From Heloderma charlesbogerti (Eukaryota; Chordata; Lepidosauria; Squamata; Helodermatidae), in assembly GCA_026122225.1 (NCBI GenBank), contig JANEZZ010002677.1, forward strand, positions 682,001 through 746,000: a DNA stretch of 64,000 nt. Direction: 5' to 3'. The notes below the pieces were generated by a model, which made no database searches, was not told the DNA's origin, and worked only from the letters and a program-made list of their open reading frames with translations. Both the position numbers and the translations under genes were made by a program. Below are positions 10,241 to 20,935 of the stretch, piece by piece. Position 1 is the first letter of the stretch; each line of letters begins with the position of its first letter.

Positions 10241-11100
10241 CACAATGGAGAAGTTCTGCGGCCCCTGCCCATAGCTGAGCAGGCTGTGCGGAGGCAGGTG
10301 AGGCGGCTGCTGAATCAGGGCTCCCAATATCCATGTACATGTCTTCTCGGAAGTAAAACATATAGATTTCAATGGGGTTTATTCTCAGGTATTTCTTATA
10401 ATTTTAATTTAATTTTTAAAATGTCTTTTCATTTATTTTCACTCATATAGACTTCCTCCTTCTTCTCTCTGTCCCCCCACCACGCCCCACTGCCTTTTTC
10501 AGCTGCTGCCACCACCACCAACAAGCTGACTGTGCTGACCTATCCGAGTCTGATGTTGGCCAGCATGTTCTCAGGCACGTCGTGTCTGCCGCTGCAGCAG
10601 TCGATGTATGCTGGGTTGCTGCTCTACAACCGGCTGGGCTTGCTGTGGGCATGGGATTGAGGATCCGGATCACCGTCTCCAGCAAGCAACGTAGCCTGGC
10701 CCACGAGCACCCACCCTTCCCCAAAACTGGATGGTGACAGCACAGGCAGTCTTGGGCGCAGGTGCAGCATTTATAGTAATGCTGCCAAAGGAATCCGGCA
10801 GCCGGCAGCTACTCCATCTCGCAGAGAGGGCTGCAAGAGAGGGTAAATTAACCCTTTGCCAGCGAGGCTGCCTTGCCCAGGTGGGCTCTCCAGGTGGTGG
10901 TGGGGACTCGCTGCTTTTCCTGCTCCATGCCTGGCACTTCAGAAGAGAGTAGCTGCTGCTGAAGCCTGCAATAGCAGCAGCAGCTGCTCTGGGGCTCACT
11001 ACAGCCTCTCAGGCTCTTCCAGCCGCCTAGCAGTAGGCTGGGAGTGCGACCCGGCTGGGACCCGGCTCCAGAAAAAGTGTCAGTTTTCAACCCGGTAAGG
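10241..11100. other. GC-rich stretch of unknown origin
   Basis: This region is more GC-rich than its surroundings, with runs such as gctgctgccaccaccacc and several overlapping open frames on both strands. None has a recognised domain. The overlap of open frames on both strands fits composition rather than coding. It could be part of the large foldback element that follows, or an unrelated old repeat. Confidence 0.35.
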
Positions 11101-11389
11101 CCCACCACGACTACACCTCTGGAAGTGTCAGGTGGAGGGGCTCAGGAAAATGCATTGGTATGACTGAGAAAAGGCCAGAAAAACTGCACTGCAGGATAAC
11201 CCGGTTATATCTGGTGCAGTTTTGGGTGACCACGGTATCCTGTGCTTCCATATGTAATGCACATTTTTCCTTCTTGTTGTTCATTGCGTTGTAATGGTGG
11301 GGGAGTGGAGGATCCCTCAGGATCACTGCTCATACGTCACCCACCAAAGTCTGGGGCCTGTCTTCATGGGTGTTTTGTTGCTGATTGGG

Positions 11390-12560
11390 AGCATTTCAAG
11401 ATCCTTTTTGGCACATGACATTGTGGCCAGTCTGTAGCCATCCTAGAGTTTACCTGTGGGGAAGCCACATTTTGGCAAAGTACTTTTACTCTGTTGTTTT
11501 GCTTTAATTTGGCTCCCCTGCTGCTGTGTGCCCATCCCTCCACTTTAAATTTGGTATGATCAGGCATTCCTAGGGGTGTCTTTCACCTGGCTGTGACCTC
11601 AGTAACCTAGGTAGAGTAACTAGCTGCCTTTCCAACTCATCAAAGTGCTAGAGTGCTGTTCTGTGCCTTCAGAATCATGCTGGACTTCCGTTTTGCCAGT
11701 GGGAGTAAGTAGCCTCCGTTTCCCAGCCTGTCCCCCTTGAGAGCCTTCTCTGATTCTTCTGTACCTTTGCTTCTCTGATTCTTCTGTTACTTTGCTACTT
11801 CTCTGCACAGAGGAAAGGGGCTGGCTAGAGTTGCCTCCCTCTACCGGCACTGCTGCTGCCTCTGCTGGCTCCCTCCTCTCCTCCCCCTTGGTGCAATCTT
11901 TAGTTCTCGTTGTACTGCAGCATTGATACGGCGAAATACTGGGGCTGCAGGCTCCTGCTCCTGGCTGCCTCCTCTTGCTAGATAGCTAGTACCTGAAACA
12001 GCATGCCTCCATTTTTTTCAGTGGGAAAAAGATGCCACAGATTCTCAATGGGGGGAAAGCAGGCAATGGAGGCTGCAGACCGAGAATGGGCAAAGCAGCT
12101 AGATCGCTGTATTTACTCCCTGGAAGCACACAACTGGGGTTTTATGAGTGGGTAACACTGGCTGCAGACTGCCAATGGGTGAACTGGCGCTAGCAGAGGG
12201 AGGCAACTCCAGCCAGCCCTTTCCGTCCCTGCAGAAAAGCAGCAAAGTAACAGAAGCATCAGAGAAGCAAAGTTACACAAGCATGAGAGAAGGCGCTCAA
12301 GGGGGATGGGCTGGGAAATGGAGGCTAGTAAATCCAACTGGCGAAAAGGAACCCCAGCGCAATTCTGAAGGCAGGGAAGAGCGCTCTAGTGCTTTGATGA
12401 GTTGGAAAGGCAGGAAGTTACTCTAGTTAACCAAGGTCACGGCCAGGTGAAAGACCTGGTGAAAGACCTAGGAACGCCTGATCATACCGAATTTAAAGTG
12501 GAGGGATGGACACACAGCAGACAAACAGTCCCAATCACCCATGGAGACAGGCCCTTGCTT
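11390..12560. repeat. Large imperfect inverted repeat (foldback element)
   Basis: The left arm at about 11390-11850 reads as the approximate reverse complement of about 12190-12560. Matching blocks include tttaaatttggtatgatcagg against ctgatcataccgaatttaaa, cttccaactcatcaaagtgc against gctttgatgagttggaaagg, and tttcccagcc against ggctgggaaa. The arms are roughly 350 bp or more, separated by about 350 bp. This layout is typical of a foldback or palindromic DNA transposon. No transposase is visible, and the outer ends are not resolved. Confidence 0.7.
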
Positions 12561-12899
12561 CATGTGTCCCTGACGGACCAAAGCCGATTCCATGAAAATC
12601 CAGATAATACTCCAACATGCTTCTCATTCCATTGTGAAGATCCTAGTTTACACAACAGCAGAAACACTACACGTGCACGTGATGAGACAGCAGGTGCACA
12701 CATACTCCATTATGTTTACAATGGAACATGAGGTGGCAATACATCTGCATGCACATACACTGGGTTTCTGTGGTCCTTCATGTTTTCTGATGGCGTGAAC
12801 GATCTCAGGGCAGGGTTGGAAGTAGTCACATATGTTCAGCTCACATGGGACTTGTAACGGGAGTATGAATGTGAGCTTGCTGCCCCATTGTGTGCATAT

Positions 12900-13650
12900 T
12901 TCAATACTACTACTACTACTTAGTAACTACTACTGTAACATTTCTTATAAAGACCCCTAGCAGAACAGAATGTGTCCACTGGTGATTAGAGCAACTTCTT
13001 TAAAAGTCTCCTGTGACGCAGAGATGCAAGAGTCTTCAGAATACATGGTTGGCAGCTTTAATACCAGATGGAAATGAACCCAATAGAGATCACCCTTTTG
13101 AACTAGGAGGACAAGAAATGGTGGGACAAAGAGTAGGGCACAAAAGGGAGGGCTCTCCCATATGCAACAACCTCAGTGACAAAGTTCCAGATTAATACAA
13201 GACTTCCATCCACATTTTGTTTCACTGTTGGTTTAAATTTAAATTGCCTACAATCTGGGAGTTTTTAGCATAGTATCTCAAGGCTACACCAGTTTCCATG
13301 TGAATGTATCAGCCTGATTCAGGATCTTGCAGCCTCAATACAGCAAACTTAGCCAGGACTCTTGCACTGTTGCACTGTCCTGCATAACTGGTGGTCCACT
13401 GAGATGAAAGCAGCCCACCAACCATGTAAGCCTGCCAGACACTTGATGAAGTCCTTTTTGCTACCTGCCTGGGACTTCCAGGTGTTGCTGAACACCTGTC
13501 AGATTACAATATATGGTTGGTGGTCTGTGTTCAAATTAAGTGAATTTGCCTCTTATCAGAGTTTACTTCTTATCAGCCAATGAATTTCAGATAAAAAATT
13601 GGTTCACTGCATTATACTTTTCAGTGCCTCTGCAATATCACGAGGTAAGA
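12900..13650. other. Spacer without recognised features
   Basis: Apart from a short (TAC)n-type run at about 12905-12935 nothing is recognised. The open frames are short and without known domains. Confidence 0.45.
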
Positions 13651-13654
13651 CCAT

Positions 13655-13775
13655 AATGAGAGCCCTGCTGGATCAAAGCCTGTCTAGTCCAGCATCCTGT
13701 TTTCCACAGTGGCTAACCAGATGCCCAGAAAGCCGACAAGCAGTATAGGGGCAACAAACTGCTTTTTTTCTTAAA
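13655..13775 (+). repeat. Dispersed sauropsid repeat (ctggatcaaagcc family), fragment
   Basis: The segment agagccctgctggatcaaag, tctagtccagcatcctgttt, ccacagtggctaaccagatg and gacaagcag appears in the same order at 32290-32400 and 33967-34080. This is a familiar interspersed repeat in reptile genomes, but I cannot give it a firm family name. It is non-coding. Confidence 0.65.
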
Positions 13776-15110
13776 CAAGATGCAATATTTCAGCACAGTT
13801 CACTGGGATTTACATGATTTTACAAAAGAGCCTGAATTCCTAAAATCTTTGAAGTGTGCTGACACTGTACACTAAGCAGAGCCTCTGGGCTTTTGAAGGA
13901 AAACATGCTTAGGAGCAGTTTATGGTTGGACTGAGGCCAATTAAATAAGAAGTTGGAGTGTGGTTGCAGTGCTTTCCAAATTTTCAGTACAGCTGTGGCT
14001 GTCCCTAGGGACGAGGTGGAGTTCTGCCCCAGCTGAAATCTGGGCTGGAACCTCATCTTCCAGCAGGATGGAAGTATTTCCAGATTGGGTGCTTTCTGGA
14101 GAGTTCTGAGCCTTCTCTGGTAATACAGAGAGGTCTCTGATGGCACTATGCTAGACTCCCCTGGAACCCAAAGTTGTGGGATTGGTGAGGGATGGTTATA
14201 TACTTCTTGCTACCCAAATCAGGGATCTTTCCTCCTGAGATGCATAGCATGCTCTTTATCCCAGGAAGGGAACACTATGCTTTTCAATCCAGATAGCATA
14301 TAAAAACAGTGTCCACTCACTGGATCAAAGGATCACTAGGATGAGAGAATGTTAAGTGGCACTAGAACCCTCTTGCATCTCAAAAGGTTTTCTTTACTTA
14401 CCTATTGCTGAATCAGAGACTTTGGGATGTGGCATATGCTCTGCATCCCATATACAAGTGGACATCTGTGATACAGAAAGGGGCCATTATCTTGCTTTAT
14501 TGCCACAGGACCATCAGGATACGAGGCTGGGTTTCTGCTCAAGATTGCTGTCTCATATCTCAAGGGCCCTCTGATTTAGTGAGGGGATACACACACACAC
14601 ACACACACACACACACCCCGCTTGCTGTGGAGCAATTTGCAGAAGCTACTATGGCTTGTGATAAACTCCAGAGTTTGGGCAGTACAGAATGAGCTCATCC
14701 TGCCCTCCACCAGAACTTTGCAGAGAAGGACAAGGTGGTTCTGCCCATCCCTCGTTCTCGCTGACCATGACCAGAATTGAATGAAAAAGTGAATTTCACT
14801 GCAAGGGTTCATACAACTCCCCTCAGATGTTCAAAGAATGCATACAGGGTGGTAGGCCAGCAAGGTGTAATCCCGCCCCTCTGCAGCCATGCCCCTCCCC
14901 ATCCATGCATTTGGAGCACATGAGAAGGGGGTCTTTATACATATGAATGGATGAATATAGAGCTTTTCAGCATGGTGGTGGTGGAATCGTGTGTCAATCA
15001 GGATCCCCATCTGGAGGGGTGCTACAGGAGACTGTTGGCACACACATAGGCAGAGCCCCTGCTCACATGTGCTGAACACACAGATGGCAGGGCAATTAGC
15101 CTGTGTAACT
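13776..15110. other. Spacer with (AC)14 microsatellite
   Basis: An uninterrupted (AC)n run of about 29 bp lies at 14589-14617. No gene, and no other repeat that I recognise, is present in this 1.3 kb. Confidence 0.5.
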
Positions 15111-15116
15111 GCATAT

Positions 15117-15190
15117 TTATTTTAGTACATTTATATCCCACTTTTCTCCCACTATGGAACTCAAGGTGGCATACATGGGGGCTCCCAGAC
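15117..15190 (-). repeat. LINE/SINE 3' tail fragment
   Basis: Read on the minus strand, the block ccaccttgagttccat, a short gap, and gggatataaatg matches the tail of the 5S-derived SINE at 17222-17355. It is a decayed 3' end of an L2-type LINE or its SINE partner. Confidence 0.55.
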
Positions 15191-15387
15191 AGTCTCCCAT
15201 CCAGCCACTAACCAGACTGAGGCTTGCTTAAGCAACTCTTTGGATAGTCAGGCATTTGGTTCTTCTTGCTCAGATTTGCTGCAATGGGAATTCATGTCTT
15301 CAAATATTTTCTATATATAGTCTGGGATGGGAAAGAAACTAAAATACCTTTTCATCAAGATATTGATGAGATATTTCCAATTGGAAA

Positions 15388-15470
15388 CCTATTTATTTAT
15401 TACATTTCTATACTGCCCAATAGCCAAAGCTCTCTGGGTGGTTCACAAAAATTAAAACCACAAAGTACAG
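15388..15470 (-). repeat. L2-like LINE 3' tail fragment
   Basis: On the minus strand this reads tgaaccacccagagagcttt, then ggctattgggcagtatagaa and (ATAA)n, matching the ends of the L2-like LINEs at 44340-44412 and 38595-38650. Only the last about 80 bp of the element are present. Confidence 0.65.
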
Positions 15471-15489
15471 AATAAGTTTTACTTGCATG

Positions 15490-16033
15490 TGTATGGAAAT
15501 AAGCCTTGCTAATTAGCCATTTAAAAGGCACATAATTCCTTTCGGTGGAGAAATTAGTCTTTGGTGACATAATGTTGATAACAATATTTTGCAGGCAGGC
15601 TTTTGTGTGTTCTACATTGTTTTATTCCAAGAGAACACAGAGGATGTGACACAAATCTTTTAATAGTCCCAATTAATGCAGTAGGAATGAAGCGCTGGAG
15701 TTCTGTCACATTCCCACAAGGTGTCACCTGAAACTCAACTAAATCTATTCCAGAAAAATAATGGGCTGGGTGAGGGGTGACTTTGTTAAAAACTGGAATG
15801 TAAGCTTCAACAGTTGTTAGCTGTTAAATGAATTTTCATTATAAAAATGTTTAACTTAAATAATTCCTTCCACAATTTGGAATATGTCACTTCAGTTAAT
15901 TTTCCAGATTCTCTAATGTAGGAACAAGCACTGCCAGAAACAGTATACGAGATAACATGAAGTGGTCATCTGATCTAGAGTTATACCATTCTCTATACAT
16001 AACAAAGACTCACACAGTTGTAGAAGTAAGCTA
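15490..16033. other. Spacer without recognised features
   Basis: AT-rich DNA with no gene or repeat that I recognise. Confidence 0.4.
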
Positions 16034-16041
16034 CTCCTAAC

Positions 16042-16583
16042 TAGGGATGTCAGAGAATTCCGCCACAGATTCCAGAGAGGCCGAATTCTAAGGAATCCGG
16101 CCCCCTGGAATCCCTGGTGGAACGGCCTCCCCCCCCGCCCGCCACCCCACGGAATACCCCTGGGACGGAGCCTACCTGGTGGTGGATGCGGCTCCGGCTC
16201 CAGATGCAGGGGCGGCAGCTCCAGCTGGTCTCCCGGCCACTGCCAGGCTGCTGTGCCCCTGCTCTTTGCTGTGATAGGCTACTTAAGTATTTACGTAGCC
16301 TATCACGGCAAAAGGCAGGGGCACAAATGGTGTACCGGCCGCCATTTGCGCCCTTGCCTTTTGCCGTGATAGGCTAGGTAAATACTTACATAGCCTATCA
16401 TGGCTTACTGCAAGGATGCAAATGGCAGCCGCGGCAGCCTGGCAGCGGCCGGAACTCTGGCTGTGGCTGGAGCCGCCGCGGAGCAGAGCCGGCCAGGGAG
16501 GATTCCGGGGGGAGGGACGGAGCGCCTCCCCCCCACCGCGGATGCCCCTGAACGGAGCCAGGTAGGGGTTTCGTACATCCCTA
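16042..16583. mobile_element. hAT-like non-autonomous DNA transposon
   Basis: The element is 542 bp, starts with tagggatgt and ends with acatcccta, a 9-bp terminal inverted repeat. It is flanked by an 8-bp direct repeat, ctcctaac, at 16034-16041 and 16584-16591. An 8-bp target duplication is the hallmark of hAT transposases. The interior is very GC-rich and holds nested hairpins: gtgataggctac / gtagcctatcac at 16270-16305 and a second pair at 16363-16402. The two hairpins are also inverted copies of each other. No transposase is encoded, so it must have moved using an enzyme supplied from elsewhere. Confidence 0.85.
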
Positions 16584-16591
16584 CTCCTAAC

Positions 16592-17220
16592 TGGCTTTAA
16601 GACAGAACTGATAAGAATAAGTTTAATCAAGTTCTAAGCCATAGGTTAATGGAAAACTCTTTCATGGCCCTACCCATTTGAAGGTTACCCAGTCCTCTGG
16701 GTGAGAGAAGATGATCGATGCTGTAAATATTACCCTAGTAAAAATTTGTTTTTGAGCAGACCTGTTGAAGTTTTACAAGCCTGGTCTTGTAAATGATGTC
16801 TCTCCCTCTGACAAGGCAAGTGACCTGGTGGAGTCTCAGCTCCGCTGACTTGACCTGAAAGTAGTATTTTTAAAAATACTCTGAGGTTAACAGCAAAGAA
16901 GGAATAAGGCTCCTCTGCTCCCTTTCTGCCATTCATGTTGCGTGAATTCCAAACAGTGTCTTCGAAAGTGAACAGGGCCCTCTCTGCTCCCTAGCAAAGC
17001 ATACAGCTCTCTCTGTCTCGAGAAACAACAAAGGGCTCTTGTGGTTGTTGTGCATTGATTCTTTCCTTCCTGGATCCTGATGCGATTATTTGGTAATGAT
17101 GCCTCCAGTTAGGAATGCAACTAGCACAGAAAAAACAAAAAAGGCAAAACAGAATGAGTGTTTACCAGTCCAACATGCACAAAAGGCTATCTTAGAATAA
17201 AAGGGCATAAAGGTCTGAAG
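16592..17220. other. Spacer without recognised features
   Basis: No gene or repeat is recognised. The open frame on the minus strand at 16730-16936 has no identifiable domain. Confidence 0.4.
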
Positions 17221-17221
17221 G

Positions 17222-17355
17222 CACACGAGACAGCGACCTTGCTAAACTAAGCAGGTCTGGTCAGTGTTTGGAGGGGAGACCACCTGGGAACCACATGTAG
17301 CCACCTTGAGTTCCATGATGGACGAAAGGTGGGATAGAAATGAAATAAATAAAAG
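17222..17355 (+). mobile_element. 5S rRNA-derived SINE
   Basis: The head, from about 17239 to 17291, tracks the 3' half of 5S rRNA: gctaaactaagcaggtctgg, ttggaggggagaccacctgg and gaa. This part contains the internal control region used by RNA polymerase III. The tail ccaccttgagttccatgatg, then ggtgggatagaaatgaaata and (AAAT)n, resembles an L2-type LINE 3' end and would recruit that LINE's reverse transcriptase. The 5' half of the 5S head is missing. It is not a functional 5S gene. Confidence 0.75.
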
Positions 17356-17399
17356 TAAGTGAATAAAAGATAAAATAATTTTCTCACAATATTCTTGCA

Positions 17400-17550
17400 T
17401 GTTATTTATTTATTTAAAATATTTCTTAGCCGCCTTTCAGGGCAGAAGCCCTCTCAAGGCGGCTTACAACAATAAAACAATAAAAAGATTAAAAGTGATA
17501 AAAATATAAAAACAATAAAAACAACAATAAAAGCCTGTATATAAGATGCG
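17400..17550 (-). repeat. LINE 3' tail fragment with A-rich end
   Basis: On the minus strand this shows gtaagccgccttgagagggc followed by gccctgaaaggcggctaag and (AATA)n. It is a small hairpin plus simple-repeat tail typical of LINE or SINE 3' ends. The remainder, to 17550, is A-rich. The parent family is uncertain. Confidence 0.5.
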
Positions 17551-18074
17551 GGTACAGTGTAGGGTTTCAAAAGGAGTTTGTTCAGTCCATTTTGTGTTCC
17601 ATTACACAGGCAGGAGCAAGAGAGCAAATACACGTGTGCTCTTGGCAGTGGTGGAAGTCAGAGGAGGTGGGGAAGGAAGGGGAGGAGCAAAATCACAGGA
17701 AACCACATTGTAGGCTATAGAGATCCTAAGGCTAGCTCTGGCCAACATTCCCATGCATTAACTAACTGCAACACTGCGCCCTTCCAGTAACTTGCAGTTG
17801 AGGTTGCAATATTCCCAACAGATCCTGACTCAGTATTGGGGTGGGGCGTAGCTCCAGCAAAAGTACACCTTCATTTTCAGACCTTCACCTCCTTTCACCC
17901 CACTCACCTCCATTACTGGCCAGGGAGACACTATTTCTGGCACCTGGGAACATGGTAATGCTTCTAAATGAGCTGTCTATAGGATGCAGGAAAAAGACTC
18001 TCCTGATTCCATGTCTTTAGCTGCCTCTTCCAAGTTGAGAAGTCTCAATATAATCATATTATGGCAGCGCTTTG

Positions 18075-18262
18075 TGATCTGTGCTGGCTTCCAGACTGTT
18101 TCCAGGCCCAATTCAATGTGCTGGTATTAACTTTTAAAGCCCTAAAAGGCTTGGGGCCAGGTTACCTGAAGGACAATTTCCTCCCATACGTACCTGCCCA
18201 GACCATAAGAGGCCCTCCTCCTGGTGGCCCTGCCAACTGAGGTGAGGTGCAGCCTCCAGGCT
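18075..18262 (+). pseudogene. L2-like LINE C-terminal fragment
   Basis: The sequence follows the LINE copy at 43862-44010 closely: tgtgctggcttccagactg, gctggtattaacttttaaag, ggccaggttacctgaagga and cctgcccagaccataaga. This is the extreme C-terminal coding part of the L2-like polyprotein. The 3' UTR and tail are absent. Confidence 0.75.
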
Positions 18263-18264
18263 GC

Positions 18265-18938
18265 ACCAGCAAGCCAGATTCCACCGCAAAGCAACAAACA
18301 TGGACTTCTGTTGAAGTGACTATGTGCAGGATGTCACTGTGTGCAGTGACTATGGCAGGACTGCCCTGTTAAGAGAGGAGCTGTGTTTCTGCCTAATCCT
18401 GCTGCAGGAGTAAAGATGAAGTCTGTCAGGGGGGCCCAAAGTCACCTCAGCTGCTGCTGTAAGCCCCTGGCGGGCGGTGCTTGTGTTCTGTTTACAGCAC
18501 AGAGTTCCCTTTGTCCACCCAGGAGATCGCCATGCTTCACCAGGGGCCCTAGCCAGCTGTGCCCACCCTAGCCTGCGCTATGCTGCTGCTGCAGTCGCCC
18601 AGAGGGAGCCAGGGGCACTGGAGGCCTAGATCTGGCTTTCAGGCTGTCAGAGACAGATCTGGCAGGGTGGAGGAAGGCACTGCTAGCAAATGGAGAAGTG
18701 TCAGCCTCATTTTGGGGGTGGTGTGGGGATTCTTGTTTCATCTAAACTTCTCCCAACAGGACCAGGAAGGCACAGAAGCGGTGGAGGAAAGCTTCAGCCA
18801 CCGGCTTGCACTGCCTCAGAGGTGGAGGGCCTCTCCATTTGGACGAGGAAGCTAACCATGTGGAATCAGGGCAGCCTTTTTCCTGAGGCCTATAGTCGAG
18901 GATTTCCCCTGAGCTGGTTAGCTTTACTTAGGACATCC
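18265..18938. other. Upstream flank of the CpG island
   Basis: Moderately GC-rich DNA with several short open frames and no recognised domain. No repeat is recognised. It could include distal promoter elements, but no specific site is supported. Confidence 0.35.
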
Positions 18939-18939
18939 T

Positions 18940-19035
18940 TCCCCAACCGAGCGCCCTCCAGTTGGGTAGGACTACCACTCCCAGCATCCTCTGGCCAGCA
19001 TCGCCGATCCATCTGGGGAAGGCTGACGTTGGGCA
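18940..19035. mobile_element. Palindromic MITE fragment abutting the CpG island
   Basis: The left part ccttccccaaccgagcgccc, tccagttgggtaggactacc and actcccagcatcc is inverted relative to the right part catctggggaaggctgacgt. The same family is seen at 30361-30500 and 45231-45357. The middle is shortened. It sits immediately upstream of the presumed promoter. Confidence 0.55.
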
Positions 19036-19039
19036 AGTT

Positions 19040-20230
19040 TAGGCTGAGGGGCTGTGGCGGAGCCGTCTGGGCTGTTGCAAGGCAGGCGTGACCCCGGGGC
19101 TCACCGGACTGCCGGCTACTGTAGGGTTCTCTGGACCAGCGAAGATGGAGGCGGAGCAGCCCTGCCTGGAGCCGTTTCCCGGGCTCGGCGGGAGCTCCGG
19201 GGCAGGCGGGAGCGGGCCCGCCAGCCCGGCCCTCGCTTTGCGCCCCCGACTCGCGCGGCCGAAGGGACCCCGGCCTCTCGGGCTCGCGCCGACGGCCGCG
19301 CCGGGCCGGGCCTCGCCTCAACTTCGGGTGGCGCCAGCCAGCGGAGCCGCAGCCCGCCGGCTCCGACCCGGGATCCCTTTCCGATCCCAGGATGAGCCGC
19401 GCTTGCCTCCCCGCGCCCGAAGCCCCCGCCGCTGGGGTCGCGATGCGCCGCCTGCTGCCCTGGCGCTGCTGCACCCCAGCCAGCGCCCGGAGCCTCGCGC
19501 GGCCCCGGCGTCGGCGCAGCCGGGGAGGGCGGCGGGCTCGCTCGCCCGCCCGCGTTTCTTCAGGGCTGCCCCCTCCCTCCTTTGTTCTCGCGGCCCCGCC
19601 CTCCCCGCTCCTTTTGCTTGCCCATTGGCTCGCGCCGCCGCCACTCGGGGGGGGGGGCGTTTTGTTCCCGCTCCCCGACCCAGAGTGGGAGAGGCAGGGA
19701 GCGCGGGCGCCTCGTTCCCCTCCGCGCCGCCCTGGGCTGGAGCTGCGGCACGAGGCGGGCGCCAGGTAAGAGCTCGCGCGCCTTTCGCCTCTCCGGACCC
19801 CGCTGCTGGAGGAGCTGCTGCGTGCGCGCGCCGAGCGCCGAGACAAAGGCGGCCCCTCGCCGCCCCGGCCGCCCCCGGTCCCCCGCCCTCGCGCTTGGCC
19901 AGGCCCTGAGCCTGGCGGAGGCGGCGGGCGCGGGCGAGAGCGTGTGCGGCTCGACGGCTGCCCGCTTGGGCGCTCAGGCTCTGCGGGGCGAGCAGCGAGA
20001 GAGCCCCAGCGAAGACGCGCCCACGTCTTGCCTTCCTGCCCCACGGAGCGATTGCATCATGTAACGGCCCTGGCCCGGGCGACACTTCGCTCTCCAGGCC
20101 CGAGGCCCCGCCCGCCCCTTGCCCTGGGCGGCCGGCGGGGCGCTTTGAAGGGTGGCCGGCGCGGGGATGTGACCTGGGCGACGGCGTGAACGGCGCTGCG
20201 GACGGCGCTTCTCAGCGCGCAGCAAATCAA
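19040..20230. promoter_or_regulatory. AFAP1: CpG island, presumed AFAP1 promoter
   Basis: This is the only region of the window with dense, undepleted CpG dinucleotides, about 1.2 kb long. It has many gggcgg / ccgccc boxes (Sp1-type) and a run of nine or ten Gs at about 19649. No TATA box is seen, as is usual for broadly expressed genes. It lies upstream of, and in the right orientation for, the AFAP1 coding exons and contains a strong splice donor at 19766. The start site cannot be fixed from the sequence. Long open frames on both strands here follow from high GC and should not be read as genes. Confidence 0.75.
19680..19765 (+). other. AFAP1: Candidate AFAP1 non-coding exon 1 (5' end undefined)
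   Basis: The sequence ggcgggcgccag precedes gtaagag at 19766-19772, an almost perfect vertebrate splice donor, inside the CpG island. The first AFAP1 coding exon has only two bases before its ATG, so an upstream non-coding exon is required. Joining this donor to the acceptor at 44626-44627 gives gccagccATGG, with a purine at -3 and G at +4, a good initiation context. The left boundary given here is arbitrary because no start site is visible. A second donor-like sequence, gaaagtaagt, lies at about 20235-20244 and could be used instead. Confidence 0.55.
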
Positions 20231-20935
20231 TAGCGAAAGTAAGTTGCAGATTTAGCGCAGCGAACTCAAAACTCCAGTGCTCGTGAGCAGATGCGTGGGC
20301 TTCTGTATGAAGATATGCCGCAGGCGATGGGTTACGTTACGAGGCGAGCGTGTGCGCGTGTGTGTGTCTAGCCAGATTCCTTCCCAGATCTGTAGATAAA
20401 AGGAGGAGGAGGAGGAAGACTGGAGGAGAAAGACGAACCAGTCTGTTTGTCCTTTCTTGTCTAGGGTTTGTTACAGCTGCACGCGTGTTTGTAATTGGAC
20501 AAGTAATACGGTAGTGTTCATTGCATGTTAGAATTCAGCAAAATTTAATGTAATGTATGTCGCAGGTGTAGGGCAGAAGGGTCCTGATCCATATCAGGCC
20601 CCATGTGAGTTACTTTTGAGTAAACAAAAAAACCCTAGCTCCGTCTTTAAAGTAGCATGTAGTTTGATCCTCAGGGAATGAGGTGTGGTGGGGGGATGGA
20701 ATGCCAAGGTGGGGAAGCAGAAGGATTGGGGGCCATCTTTCTTAAAGCAGAAAGAGAGCGCAAGAGCCCTGATCCATGATCTTTCTACATGATAGGTAAA
20801 GGGAACATGCAGCTGCCTGCAAATGGGAGCTTCCTTTATCCATGGAACCTCTCCCCGAGATTTTAGAATCCTGATGCTTCACATAAGACAAGATAGTGGG
20901 GAGGGGCAGCAGGAAACTCAGCTGAGACAAGAGTG

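Noticed and set aside
17239..17291. Functional 5S rRNA gene
   Set aside because: Only the 3' half matches, with several changes, and a LINE-type tail follows directly.
19145..19765. N-terminal extension of AFAP1 from the ATG at 19145
   Set aside because: The frame is open to the donor, but on joining to the exon at 44628 it reads a few codons and stops, out of frame with the conserved AFAP1 start. At most it is an upstream frame.
18890..20085. Long open frames on both strands of the CpG island (384, 273 and 255 aa)
   Set aside because: They overlap on opposite strands, are rich in Ala, Arg, Gly and Pro, and lack any recognised domain. High GC content removes stop codons and explains them.
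19000..20300. Antisense lncRNA equivalent to the mammalian AFAP1-AS1
   Set aside because: The location would fit, but the sequence offers no conserved splice sites or other evidence that I can point to.
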